From assembly GCA_963668595.1 (NCBI GenBank), contig OY764876.1, positions 3,534,001-3,598,000 of the forward strand: a stretch of DNA of 64,000 bases, written 5' to 3'. Under the pieces are notes generated by a model, which worked only from the letters and a program-made list of their open reading frames with translations, was not told the DNA's origin and did no database searches. The position numbers were made by a program, and so were the translations under genes. This document shows positions 43,671 through 52,439 of this stretch, one piece after another (positions within the stretch are counted from its first letter, which is position 1; each line of letters starts with the position of its first letter). Origin of the DNA: GWE2-42-39 sp963668595. GTDB taxonomy: Bacteria; Bacteroidota; Bacteroidia; Bacteroidales; Prolixibacteraceae.

Positions 43671-44807
43671 ATGAGCCATTTTAAACTGACTTTACTAATC
43701 TCATCATTCATTATTCCGTTTATTCTGGCGGTAACTTTGCTGTTGGGAGCATGGAAAGATCTGCCCAAACGGGTGATGGGAATGGCTTTGCTGAATGCTT
43801 TTGTGGTGTTTGTGTGCAACTATTTTTACTTCCAGAAATTGTATGAGGTGTATGCCTGGTTTCACAGTTTTCACATTGCGTCGGTTCTTTGGATTTTTCC
43901 TTCGGTTTATTTGTACGTGAAGGCGATTGTTTCTGACAAAAAACGATTTCGTAAGGAGTTGTTTCATCTGCTTCCGGGTTTGATTTTTGGTTTGATTTCG
44001 GCAAGTTTATTTTACGGATTACTGAATGCCGAACAGCGTGTTTTCTATCTGAGCAATTATCGAGGAGATGTTACTTTTACTGATTGGAGGATGAAAGCGG
44101 TTGCTATTTTTCGAATGACTGATGTGTTGTTGATTATGGCTCAGGTTGCATATTATTCAGTGGCAATGATTCGTATTCCGGGACGATACGAGAAAGAATT
44201 GTGTAACGAATTTGCCGATGTTTCGCGCTTCTCGGTGCGCTGGGTGAAATGGTTTAACATTGCTTTTGTGCTGATCGGTTTATTGTGCATTATTTTTTAT
44301 GTACTGAATCCTTTTCGTGACGAAAACGAATATTTTCTGGTGTTCTTTCTGTTTGTAATTTCTGCTTTTATTTGGGTGACAGGCATTTGGTCGTTCCGGC
44401 AAAAAAGACCCGAGCCGGGTTGGAATGCGGATCTTCTGGAATCGACAGTGTCTTTTTCAATGATTAAGCAGCCCGACGATGAATTAGCTGGTAAATTGAT
44501 TGATTATTTTGAAGACGAGCTTCCTTTTTTGCAATCTGATTTGAGTCTTACCAGTGTTTCGCGCCATCTGGGAACCAACCGAACGTATCTTTCGTCGGTA
44601 ATAAATCAGAAAATGGAAATGAATTTCAATTCATTTGTCAACCATTACCGGGTGCGATACGCAATCGACTATCAGCAAGCTCATCCGGAGGTGTCGCAGG
44701 AGGAACTTGCTCAGGTGAGCGGTTTCGGCTCGGTGAGCTCGTTGCGCAGGGCGATGACAAAACACGGAGAAGCCTCGTCGTTTCTACCTTCTTTTTCAGA
44801 AAAATAA
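43671..44807 (+). CDS. Membrane-bound AraC-family regulator
   Basis: This 378-residue protein has about seven membrane helices in residues 1-240 and a cytoplasmic AraC-type DNA-binding domain at about 270-365. The helix-turn-helix motifs are TSVSRHLGTNRTYLSSVINQ and, more weakly, VSQEELAQVSGFGSVSSL. The second helix lacks the standard FxxxFKK pattern. Such 7TM-AraC proteins are a Bacteroidota type that joins sensing in the membrane to gene control. The neighbouring direct repeat suggests autoregulation or control of the AIM24 operon. Confidence 0.87.
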   Translation: MSHFKLTLLISSFIIPFILAVTLLLGAWKDLPKRVMGMALLNAFVVFVCNYFYFQKLYEVYAWFHSFHIASVLWIFPSVYLYVKAIVSDKKRFRKELFHLLPGLIFGLISASLFYGLLNAEQRVFYLSNYRGDVTFTDWRMKAVAIFRMTDVLLIMAQVAYYSVAMIRIPGRYEKELCNEFADVSRFSVRWVKWFNIAFVLIGLLCIIFYVLNPFRDENEYFLVFFLFVISAFIWVTGIWSFRQKRPEPGWNADLLESTVSFSMIKQPDDELAGKLIDYFEDELPFLQSDLSLTSVSRHLGTNRTYLSSVINQKMEMNFNSFVNHYRVRYAIDYQQAHPEVSQEELAQVSGFGSVSSLRRAMTKHGEASSFLPSFSEK

Positions 44808-44810
44808 AAT

Positions 44811-44840
44811 TTTGCTTTTCAAGGAATCAGGTTAATTTTG
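44811..44840 (+). promoter_or_regulatory. trpS promoter
   Basis: TTTG at 44811-44814 and TAATTTTG at 44833-44840 are 18 bp apart, matching the Bacteroidota -33/-7 pair. The leader to trpS would be about 120 nt. I do not recognise a riboswitch in it. Confidence 0.65.
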
Positions 44841-44967
44841 CAGCCTGAATTGTTTCAAGCTAAAAAAAAATGAAATAGCCATGATTTGGCAAACGCCAAT
44901 CGGAAATGAGTAAATTATTTCAATCATGGGTATTCCATGTGCTAATTAAAAAGCAAATTATTTACAC

Positions 44968-45969
44968 ATGAAAAGACCAACCGTAGTCAGTGGCATCAGG
45001 CCAACCGGATATTTGCACTTAGGTAACTATTTTGGTGCAGTGCGCAATTTTATCCGTATGCAGGAAGATTATAACTGCTATTATTTTATTGCCGATTTGC
45101 ATTCGCTTACCACGCATCCTACGCCCGATAATTTGCAGGCAGGCGTGAAACAGGTGCTGGCCGAATACCTGGCTTGCGGTATCGACCCGGAGAAAGCAAC
45201 TATTTTTATTCAGAGTGACGTGCCCGAAGTGAACGAATTATATACGATTCTGAATATGAATGCTTATTTGGGAGAGTTGGAACGAACTACTTCATTTAAA
45301 GATAAAGCGCGCCAGCAACCTGAAAATGTGAATGCCGGTTTGCTTACCTATCCGGTGTTGATGGCTGCTGATATTTTAATTCACCGGGCCAATTTTGTGC
45401 CGGTAGGTAAAGATCAGGAGCAAAACCTGGAAATGGCTCGCAAATTTGGAAAGCGTTTCAACCGGATGTATCATTCCAAACTTTTCCCGACACCCAAACC
45501 ATTTACTTTCGACGGTGCCGATCTGATTAAAGTGCCCGGTTTGGACGGAAGTGGTAAAATGGGAAAATCGGAAGGGAATGCCATCAATTTGGTAGAAGCT
45601 CCGGAAGATATTCGCAAAAAAGTAATGCGTGCTGTGACCGACGCTGGTCCAACAGTAATGAATTCGCCAAAACCCGAACCGGTACAAAACTTGTTCACCC
45701 TGATGGGAATTGTTTCTGATCCGGAAGTGGTAAAACAATTCGATGAGGCTTATGCACGCTGCGAAATTCGTTATGGCGACATGAAAAAACAATTGGCCGA
45801 AGACATTATCAAATTTACAGCTCCTATTCGCGAGCGTATTTTAGATATTCTGCACAACGAAGAATACTTGGCACGCGTAGCAAAAATGGGCGCCGAAAAA
45901 GCCCGCGAGTCGGCGCAAGCCACTTTGAAAGAGGTAAAACAGTTGGTGGGAATCAAAAGCTTATTCTGA
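44968..45969 (+). CDS. trpS: Tryptophanyl-tRNA synthetase
   Basis: This 333-residue class Ic enzyme charges tRNA-Trp. The HIGH-type motif is in SGIRPTGYLHLGNYFGA at residues 8-24; the KMSKS-type motif is DGSGKMGKSEGNAI near 194. LMAADILIHRANFVPVGKDQ is the tryptophan and adenylate pocket. The length is normal. A terminator follows. Confidence 0.96.
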   Translation: MKRPTVVSGIRPTGYLHLGNYFGAVRNFIRMQEDYNCYYFIADLHSLTTHPTPDNLQAGVKQVLAEYLACGIDPEKATIFIQSDVPEVNELYTILNMNAYLGELERTTSFKDKARQQPENVNAGLLTYPVLMAADILIHRANFVPVGKDQEQNLEMARKFGKRFNRMYHSKLFPTPKPFTFDGADLIKVPGLDGSGKMGKSEGNAINLVEAPEDIRKKVMRAVTDAGPTVMNSPKPEPVQNLFTLMGIVSDPEVVKQFDEAYARCEIRYGDMKKQLAEDIIKFTAPIRERILDILHNEEYLARVAKMGAEKARESAQATLKEVKQLVGIKSLF

Positions 45970-45994
45970 AAAAAAGACCTGTCCAAATATGTGC

Positions 45995-46028
45995 ATCCTG
46001 CCTGCTGAAAAGCGGCAGGATTTTTTTT
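45995..46028 (+). terminator. Terminator after trpS
   Basis: ATCCTGCC pairs with GGCAGGAT across an 11-base loop that itself can extend the stem, followed by an eight-base T-run. Confidence 0.92.
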
Positions 46029-46097
46029 ATCTGTTAAGAAGAAAGCCTCTGTGCTGAAAACAAACATCTTGCTTCTGTGTTTTTTAAAATGAATTCA

Positions 46098-46105
46098 TAT
46101 TTTTG
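46098..46105 (+). promoter_or_regulatory. nadA promoter -7 element
   Basis: TATTTTTG matches TAnnTTTG and lies 37 bp before the chosen nadA ATG. It falls inside the longer open frame, so the upstream ATG at 46085 or alternative at 46077 cannot be the start. Confidence 0.6.
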
Positions 46106-46142
46106 CAGCCTGAATTCAAGAAAGAATTTAAAGATCGAGAAA

Positions 46143-47135
46143 ATGAAAGAGCTCAACATCCGGCAAATGTTGGAAGAGAAAGGGTTTATTGACGAAAAAA
46201 TAAGTCCGGAGATCAAGCTGATTGAAGAAATCAAACGGCTGAAAAAGGAAAAAAATGCTGTGATTTTAAGTCACTTTTACGTAGATGCTGAATTGCAGGA
46301 CATTGCCGATTACGTAGGAGACAGTCTTGGCTTGGCACAGGAAGCAGCCAAAACGACTGCCGATTTGATTGTTTTTGTAGGAGTACATTTCATGGCCGAA
46401 ACGGCAAAAATTATCAATCCGACGAAAAAAGTTATTCTGCCCGATTTGAAAGCTGGTTGCTCGCTGGCTGAATCGGCTCCTATTGAAAAATTTGCCGCGT
46501 TTAAAGCGCAATATCCCGATCACAAAGTGGTTTCGTACATCAATTGCACAGCCGACTTGAAAACCATGACCGACATTGTTTGTACTTCAGCCAATGCCGA
46601 AAAAATTGTGAATAGTTTTCCGCAGGATGAAAAACTGATTTTTGCTCCCGATAAAAACCTTGGTAATTACATAAATAGCATCACTGGCCGCAACATGGTA
46701 TTGTGGGACGGTGCCTGCATGGTGCACGAACAATATTCCGTAGAAAAAATTATTGCCCTGATGGACGAGCATCCCGATGCCGAATTTATTGCGCACCCCG
46801 AGTGCGAAAAACCGGTATTGTTGCTTGCAAAACACATTGGTTCAACCACCTCGCTATTGAATTATGTGCAGGCCAATGCAAATAAAAAATTTATTGTCGC
46901 AACGGAAAGCGGAATTTTGCACCAGATGAAAAAGGCTTGTCCGGATAAGATATTTATTCCGGCGCCATCGAATGATTCGACCTGTGCCTGCAACGATTGC
47001 TCGTACATGAAATTGAACAGTCTGCAAAAATTGTACATCTGCATGAAGCACGAGCTGCCGGAAGTGACACTTTCGCCCGAAGTAATTGAGAAGGCGAAGG
47101 TTTCGATTCAGCGCATGCTTGAGATTTCAAAATAA
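46143..47135 (+). CDS. nadA: Quinolinate synthase
   Basis: This 330-residue [4Fe-4S] enzyme condenses iminoaspartate and dihydroxyacetone phosphate to quinolinate in NAD synthesis. Motifs are ILSHFYVDAELQDIAD, GVHFMAETAKI, PDLKAGCSLAES with one cluster cysteine, VSYINCTADLK with the second, HPECEKPV, and the third ligand in the TCACNDCSYM region. The longer frame would overlap the promoter, so MKELNIRQML at 46143 is the start. No nadB or nadC gene is adjacent. Confidence 0.95.
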   Translation: MKELNIRQMLEEKGFIDEKISPEIKLIEEIKRLKKEKNAVILSHFYVDAELQDIADYVGDSLGLAQEAAKTTADLIVFVGVHFMAETAKIINPTKKVILPDLKAGCSLAESAPIEKFAAFKAQYPDHKVVSYINCTADLKTMTDIVCTSANAEKIVNSFPQDEKLIFAPDKNLGNYINSITGRNMVLWDGACMVHEQYSVEKIIALMDEHPDAEFIAHPECEKPVLLLAKHIGSTTSLLNYVQANANKKFIVATESGILHQMKKACPDKIFIPAPSNDSTCACNDCSYMKLNSLQKLYICMKHELPEVTLSPEVIEKAKVSIQRMLEISK

Positions 47136-47153
47136 TTGGTATTTCAGAATAAA

Positions 47154-47190
47154 ACCGAATGGGAAAGCTGTTCCCTACCGGACGTTTTTT
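47154..47190 (+). terminator. Terminator after nadA
   Basis: GGGAA-AGCTG-TTCCC forms the inner stem and CCG/CGG the outer one, followed by ACGTTTTTT. Confidence 0.75.
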
Positions 47191-47265
47191 CTTTACTTTG
47201 TGTAAACGAAACGGTGAGAAGTGTGTAATTGCTTCAATACTTTTTTGTGTTTAAAATGAACCTGC

Positions 47266-49050
47266 ATGGAACAAATTACGATCATCGGGCGTGAATTGCT
47301 GCCCTCCGAATTGAATGAAATTCGTCAAAGCACCGCTTCGGTGTATTGTCTGACCGAGAAATCGCCGGTGGACGGGGCGACCGTGGTGATTTTGTCGGCC
47401 GACGAAAAGCGGGAAATCAATTATTCGGTTCTGGATGAGATCAAAAATTTGGGTGATAAAGTGATTGACGGACAGAGTTTGTCTGCTCGCTTGCGGGTAG
47501 AGAAGAGTAGTATTTGGCATTACCATAAATTTCGTACCTATTTTTTTGTGCGAAATCTTGATTACGACTTGGCAAAACTCTCTAAAATCAGGTTTTCGGC
47601 CACACAAAAAGCTCGTTTTTATTGTCCCGGCGAATTTCGTTTTCTGAATGACGAATTTCCACACATTGAATTTGTTTTTCCGCAGCGAAAGAAGGAAAAG
47701 CTGAATTTATTGCTTTCATTCAAGTATTTGACTTTTGTGAAATTGCGTACGTTTTCTTCGTGGTTTACCCTGTTTTCGAAGTCTGATGTGCTGATTTATT
47801 ATCCCGAGCGCTACAATCCGCTGCTCGACATTAAATCGCTTCGCCCGAGACGAGGAAATTTCCTGCTCGATTATTTATTTGTTCAGGCTCATCAACCCAT
47901 GAATTTGATCAGCGAAGTGCCGGTTCCAAAATTGAAATCCAGCGCAGCTTTTCCGTTTCAGAAAGAATATTTCCGAAGAAAAGAATCAGGACATCCGCGG
48001 AAAAATATGGAATCGGTGTGGTTTTGTTATGCTCTCGGAGCCTGGTTAAAAGCGCGGAAAGCCGGGAAAAACCTGCAAGGTGAGTATGCTTTGATTTTGA
48101 ATTCGCCACTCACTCGCAACGAAAAAATGGCTATTCGTTTTGTGCGCTCGTTGCATGGTTCCAGTGTGTTTTATCTGACGCGCTATTTTGCAGCGAAACG
48201 CTTCTTCAAAAAGCACCGGTTTCGGGTGCTATTGGCGACCGACGAAAATAGTCCGCTTACCAAAACGGTGGTCGATGCAGCTAAATTTTACGGTATAAAA
48301 ACGGTGGGTATGCAGCATGGAACGATGCACGATTTGCATCCGGCTTACCTTTATACTAAAAAAGATATTGCCGACGGAATTATTCCTGATTTTACCCTGA
48401 CCTGGGGCAGCTATTGGGCGAAATTTCTGGTTGAAAAAGGAAATTATCCGGCAGAGTCGGTGGTGTCGGTAGGGCATTTGCGCACCGATATTGTGCCTCG
48501 TTTGCTTGCCCGCAGATCGGAAGGTCGCCGACGGTTTAATCTGGTTTTTGCTTCGCAACCTCAGCGCGATCCGGTGTTGCGCAGACAGGCAGCATTCGAT
48601 GTTTTTTCGGCTGCACGGCAATTTCCGGAGCTGGACTTGGTAGTGAAACTTCATCCGCGAGAGTTTGATGAGGTGGACTATTATTCTGCAATTGCCGATG
48701 AGGCAGGTTGTACGAATTACCGGATTGACAAAGAAACTGATTTATATGCCTTGATTGCATCGTGCAATGCCTTGATTACTTGTTTTTCAACGGTTGGGAC
48801 AGAAACGATTTACTTTAGCAAACCGCTTATCATTCTCGATCACCTGATGCAGGATATTCAGGGGTATTGCCGGGAAGGAGTTGCCTTTCGGGTTACCAAC
48901 ACCGATGAGCTGACTTCAATTCTATCGGGCTTGCAGAATGGTTTTCTCCAGATTAATAAACCTTCGTATAACGAATTCATTCAGAAATACTCGTATAAAA
49001 TTGATGGCAAAGTGGCCGAGCGGGTGGAGGAGTTTTTAAGCAGGATTTAA
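47266..49050 (+). CDS. GT-B-like glycan synthesis protein, probable glycosyltransferase
   Basis: This 594-residue cytoplasmic protein has a C-terminal half typical of capsule-type GT-B transferases and epimerase-like folds: VGMQHGTMHDLHPAYL near residue 345, VVKLHPREFDE near 465 and ITCFSTVGTETIYFSKPLI near 505. These resemble parts of polysaccharide transferases such as KpsS/CDP-glycerol types. The N-terminal 250 residues are unfamiliar. It lies next to a nonulosonic-acid synthesis module, so it may add such a sugar to a surface glycan. The acceptor and donor are unproven. Confidence 0.6.
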   Translation: MEQITIIGRELLPSELNEIRQSTASVYCLTEKSPVDGATVVILSADEKREINYSVLDEIKNLGDKVIDGQSLSARLRVEKSSIWHYHKFRTYFFVRNLDYDLAKLSKIRFSATQKARFYCPGEFRFLNDEFPHIEFVFPQRKKEKLNLLLSFKYLTFVKLRTFSSWFTLFSKSDVLIYYPERYNPLLDIKSLRPRRGNFLLDYLFVQAHQPMNLISEVPVPKLKSSAAFPFQKEYFRRKESGHPRKNMESVWFCYALGAWLKARKAGKNLQGEYALILNSPLTRNEKMAIRFVRSLHGSSVFYLTRYFAAKRFFKKHRFRVLLATDENSPLTKTVVDAAKFYGIKTVGMQHGTMHDLHPAYLYTKKDIADGIIPDFTLTWGSYWAKFLVEKGNYPAESVVSVGHLRTDIVPRLLARRSEGRRRFNLVFASQPQRDPVLRRQAAFDVFSAARQFPELDLVVKLHPREFDEVDYYSAIADEAGCTNYRIDKETDLYALIASCNALITCFSTVGTETIYFSKPLIILDHLMQDIQGYCREGVAFRVTNTDELTSILSGLQNGFLQINKPSYNEFIQKYSYKIDGKVAERVEEFLSRI

Positions 49051-49123
49051 GGGAGACTATTGATTGAACAAGAATATCTTTATATATTACAGCTTGATTT
49101 GAAAATAAAATAATTTTTTCCAC

Positions 49124-50152
49124 ATGAAATCTTTACCCTTACTTTTATCCTTTATTCTAGCTACCATCCTTTTCTTTGGATGTGCAAAGGAAAATAACTG
49201 GCCGGTTATCAGCAACCAGAGTTTTGATGTGAGTGAAGATTGTGCTCCCGGAACTGTTGTCGCTCAGGTTGTAGCGTCCGATATTGATGGAGATCCGTTG
49301 GAATTTGCTATTTTAAACGATACTGAGACATTCCCTTTTGTAATTGATGAAAATACCGGAGAAATTAAACTTAAAGACGCTTTTGTACTGGATTACATGA
49401 AACAACCGAAATATGAATTCCGGGTAAGGATTATGGAGCAGATTCGAAAGCCTCATTTTGCAAATGCAACGATCACAATATCTATATTAAAAGGATCTGT
49501 TTTGTCAGATGGGTTAGTGGCTTATTTTCCTTTTAATGGTGATGCTGTAGATGAAAGTTCTTCTAATAATGGATGTAATGTTTATGGAGCAACTTTAGGA
49601 TTGGATAGAAAAGGGAGAGAGAACAGAGCTTATTCTTTCGACGGTGTTAATGATTATATGGAGATATCTCACTCTCAAAGTTTAAATTTTGATGGAGGGA
49701 AAGATTCTTATACAATAAATATTTGGGTTAAATCGGATGATCCAACGAATGGGAACTCTAATTACGGAAGATTGTTTAGTAAATGGAGTGAGTATAAGGA
49801 AGATTTATATCCGTATGTTATTTTATATAACTCAACGAGTTGCTTATCTCAAATTTATCATGGAATAACAAATAATAAAAGCATAGTTAGCTACCCTAAT
49901 TTTTGGGATAATAGTTGGCATATGGTTTCATTTCTAGTTAATGGAGAAACAAAGACACTCTGTTCTTACCTTGATGGAAGTAAAATTGAATGTGTTGCAA
50001 ACAAAGCAACTTTAAATACAAAAAATAATCTGGATATAATAATTGGATATTGCTGGCCAAATTCAGTCTATTATAAAGGGATGATTGATGATATTTCGGT
50101 TTATAACAGAGCTTTGTCTGAAAGCGAATTAGGTACTTTATATTCCTATTGA
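49124..50152 (+). CDS. Lipoprotein with cadherin-like and LamG/ConA-like domains
   Basis: This 342-residue protein has a lipoprotein signal (lipobox FFGC, cysteine at about residue 20). A cadherin-like domain follows at about 25-125 (NQSFDVSEDCAPGT, DIDGDPLEFAI, FVIDENTGEIKL). A LamG/concanavalin-like jelly roll follows at about 130-340 (LVAYFPFNGDAVDESS, YSFDGVNDYMEI, GMIDDISVYNRALSE). Such modules bind sugars or proteins at the surface. It is more AT-rich than its neighbours, mostly after 49500. Its 3' end overlaps the convergent phosphatase gene by 15 bp. It interrupts the glycan cluster and may be a later arrival. Confidence 0.88.
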   Translation: MKSLPLLLSFILATILFFGCAKENNWPVISNQSFDVSEDCAPGTVVAQVVASDIDGDPLEFAILNDTETFPFVIDENTGEIKLKDAFVLDYMKQPKYEFRVRIMEQIRKPHFANATITISILKGSVLSDGLVAYFPFNGDAVDESSSNNGCNVYGATLGLDRKGRENRAYSFDGVNDYMEISHSQSLNFDGGKDSYTINIWVKSDDPTNGNSNYGRLFSKWSEYKEDLYPYVILYNSTSCLSQIYHGITNNKSIVSYPNFWDNSWHMVSFLVNGETKTLCSYLDGSKIECVANKATLNTKNNLDIIIGYCWPNSVYYKGMIDDISVYNRALSESELGTLYSY

Positions 50153-50647
50153 TGAGTTGTACAAATCCAACGCTTTCTCCATTAATCTCTGGTTGGCAAG
50201 AATGTGTTCGACAAACTCCCGGAATACACCTTCTCCTCCTTTTTTCCGGAGAGTGATTTTTGCGTGCGATTTTACGTAATCCGGAGCATTGTCGGGGCAG
50301 GCAGAAAAACCTGCAGCATCAAGCAAGGGAATATCGTTAATGTCGTCGCCGATGTAGGCAATTTCATCGAATGAAATCTGGTATTTTTCACAAAGAGCAT
50401 GGGCAATCTCCAGTTTGTTCTTGATGCCCATGTGCAGTTCCGTAATTTTTAATTTTTCAGCACGGCGGCGAACAATTTCGGTGTTTTCGCCGGTAATAAT
50501 TCCCATCGGAATGTCGAGCAAACGCAGAAAAAGTACACCAGCACTGTCGGAAGTATTGAACTTTTTCCATTCGTTGCCGGTTTGGTCATAATACATGCCT
50601 CCGTCGGTCCAAACGCCGTCAATGTCGGTTAGTACAAGTTTTATCAT
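50138..50647 (-). CDS. KdsC-type HAD phosphatase
   Basis: This 169-residue C0-type HAD enzyme has motif I LVLTDIDGVWTDG, motif II in GIITGENTEIV, a Lys in GIKNKLE and motif IV YIGDDINDIPLL. It is the class that removes phosphate from 8- or 9-phosphorylated keto sugar acids. It overlaps the synthase gene by four bases, so it acts on that product, most likely a nonulosonate 9-phosphate (KDN- or sialic-acid-like) rather than Kdo 8-phosphate. The exact substrate is inferred. Confidence 0.9.
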   Translation of the reverse strand: MIKLVLTDIDGVWTDGGMYYDQTGNEWKKFNTSDSAGVLFLRLLDIPMGIITGENTEIVRRRAEKLKITELHMGIKNKLEIAHALCEKYQISFDEIAYIGDDINDIPLLDAAGFSACPDNAPDYVKSHAKITLRKKGGEGVFREFVEHILANQRLMEKALDLYNSSIGI

Positions 50648-51687
50648 TCCTGAATAAGTTTTGGGTAAATGATTTCATCTGCATCAATATCCTGCAAGGC
50701 TACTTTGCCAATAACCTGATCTTTTTCGGCCCATTTAAATCCGTCGCCCGGGCTAAGCATGTGCAAGTCGTTTTCAGTTATAATTTCGCCTTTGCGGATG
50801 GTTCGGTTACTGGCAATTGAGCGTTCAAGTTTGATTCGGGTTTCGCGTACAACATCATTGGCTGAAAGGCCGTATTCTCCCTCTGCCATTTCCAGATTGC
50901 GAATATCGCGTACCATACGCCAGATTCCATCCGGCTCAAGCGAACCGCGATGATCGGTTCCTTTCATATTCCGGTCGAGGGTAATGTGTTTTTCGATGAT
51001 GCGGGCATTCATGGCAACTGCCGCAACGGGCATCATAATACCAATTGAATGATCGGAATACCCGATTGTGTATTGCGGATAATGATCCTGTAAAAAGCGG
51101 AGTGAGGCCAGATTGATATTCCGGTATTCTGACGGATACTGCGATAAACAGTGTAAAATGCTGACGTCGGAATGATATTTTGTGATCACATTCAGTGCAT
51201 CGTCGAGCTCTTTTGAGCCGCCCATTCCGGTTGATAAAATCATCGGGATTTGTGTTTCTGCCATGGCTTCCAGTAATGGAAGGTTGGTCAGGTCGCGCGA
51301 AGCAACTTTTAACCGGTCGGGCAGGAAAAGCTTCAGCATCGACAAACAACCTTTGGCGCAAAGCGTTTCCACTACTTCAAGTCCTTTCGATTTGGCGTAC
51401 TGATACACCTCAAAATGTTCTTCATCATTTAATTCCAATGCTTCGCGGTGTTCGCCATAGGTTTTGCCAAATGAATGCTCATTCAGGTAAGGTTTCATCA
51501 TGGCCGAAGCCGATAATTCTTCTTTCAGGTCGCGGCGCGTCATTTTGATGGCATCCATGGGGCGAAGTTGTTCCCCAAATAAATAATCAACAACAGGTTT
51601 CGATACTTCGTCGATCAATTTTTTGGCGATTTCCACTTCGCCATTGTGGTTTTGCCCAATCTCTCCGATAATATAAGTGTGGCTCAT
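50644..51687 (-). CDS. NeuB-family nonulosonate synthase with SAF domain
   Basis: This 347-residue protein is a TIM-barrel PEP-condensing enzyme: IGEIGQNHNGEVEIAKKLI at the start, KVASRDLTNLPLL, ILSTGMGGS, LHCLSQYPSEY, YSDHSIGI and IEKHITLDRNMKGTDH (metal ligands). A C-terminal antifreeze-like SAF domain follows (RSIASNRTIRKGEI). It joins PEP to a six-carbon sugar or its phosphate. Adjacent phosphatase and cytidylyltransferase genes overlap by four bases each. Which acid (KDN, Neu5Ac, Leg, Pse) cannot be read from sequence. The phosphatase favours a 9-phosphate product, as in the Bacteroides KDN pathway. Confidence 0.9.
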   Translation of the reverse strand: MSHTYIIGEIGQNHNGEVEIAKKLIDEVSKPVVDYLFGEQLRPMDAIKMTRRDLKEELSASAMMKPYLNEHSFGKTYGEHREALELNDEEHFEVYQYAKSKGLEVVETLCAKGCLSMLKLFLPDRLKVASRDLTNLPLLEAMAETQIPMILSTGMGGSKELDDALNVITKYHSDVSILHCLSQYPSEYRNINLASLRFLQDHYPQYTIGYSDHSIGIMMPVAAVAMNARIIEKHITLDRNMKGTDHRGSLEPDGIWRMVRDIRNLEMAEGEYGLSANDVVRETRIKLERSIASNRTIRKGEIITENDLHMLSPGDGFKWAEKDQVIGKVALQDIDADEIIYPKLIQE

Positions 51688-52436
51688 TTGCTGTTTTTAT
51701 CGATTTCCGATTTCATAACTTGTAAAATCTCCGGATGCTGATCCAAATAATTCACAATTTCTGCTGTGCCAAATGTAGGATTTTGTGTTTTCATCTCCGC
51801 AAATATTTTCTGGTGAAGTGCAAAATCTTCCGGTGTATCCAGCGTCAATCGAATATCTTTTCGGTGGAAGATAAAAGAAGGCGCATCGAGAAACCGGACG
51901 TTGAAAAGCTGTGGATTTCCGTATATGAAATTGGTTACATGTTCGATGTAAAGTTTTTCAGAGGTAAGCGAAGCTACTTTTTTCAGCGTTTCAATCGTCG
52001 TCATCTCTGTAAAAAAACCAAAATGGGTCTTTATCGATGGCCGGTTTTCGCTAAACTGAAAACTCAGGTAGTCTGAAGGATTTTTCTGAAATTCATTGGC
52101 AAGAGTTTTGACAGAATCTGCGTCCAGAAACGGGTTGTCGGCACATACGCGCACGATGGTTTGCGCTCCGTATGCTTCAGCCGCATCAATGAACCGCTTC
52201 AGTACATTATTTTCCGATCCCCGAAAAACGGTCAATGGGTATTTTCGGGCGACTTCTGTCAAAGGATCGTCAATCGGGTTGATAGTGGTAGCCAGAACAA
52301 TCGGAAGATCAAGTTGCAGTAGATTTTCCAGCAGGATTTCGATGAGGCATTTATCTTGCCAGAACGGGAGAATGACTTTTTTCGGCATTCTGGTCGAACC
52401 AGTTCTTGCCTGTATAATTATGGTTGGTTTTTGCAT
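51684..52436 (-). CDS. SpsF/NeuA-like cytidylyltransferase
   Basis: This 250-residue protein has a nucleotide-binding start, IIIQARTGSTRMPKKVILPF, the CTP-transferase pattern with Arg and Lys in the phosphate loop, then VRVCADNPFLD with the metal aspartate, and YIEHVTNFIY later. It belongs to COG1861 (SpsF). Activation of the nonulosonic acid to a CMP form is the expected job in this cluster. It overlaps the synthase by four bases. Confidence 0.82.
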   Translation of the reverse strand: MQKPTIIIQARTGSTRMPKKVILPFWQDKCLIEILLENLLQLDLPIVLATTINPIDDPLTEVARKYPLTVFRGSENNVLKRFIDAAEAYGAQTIVRVCADNPFLDADSVKTLANEFQKNPSDYLSFQFSENRPSIKTHFGFFTEMTTIETLKKVASLTSEKLYIEHVTNFIYGNPQLFNVRFLDAPSFIFHRKDIRLTLDTPEDFALHQKIFAEMKTQNPTFGTAEIVNYLDQHPEILQVMKSEIDKNSK

Positions 52437-52439
52437 GAA

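Noticed and set aside
46077..46142. Longer nadA N-terminus
   Set aside because: The -7 element TATTTTTG lies within this extension. Its codons make a Cys/Asn/Phe-rich stretch not expected in NadA.
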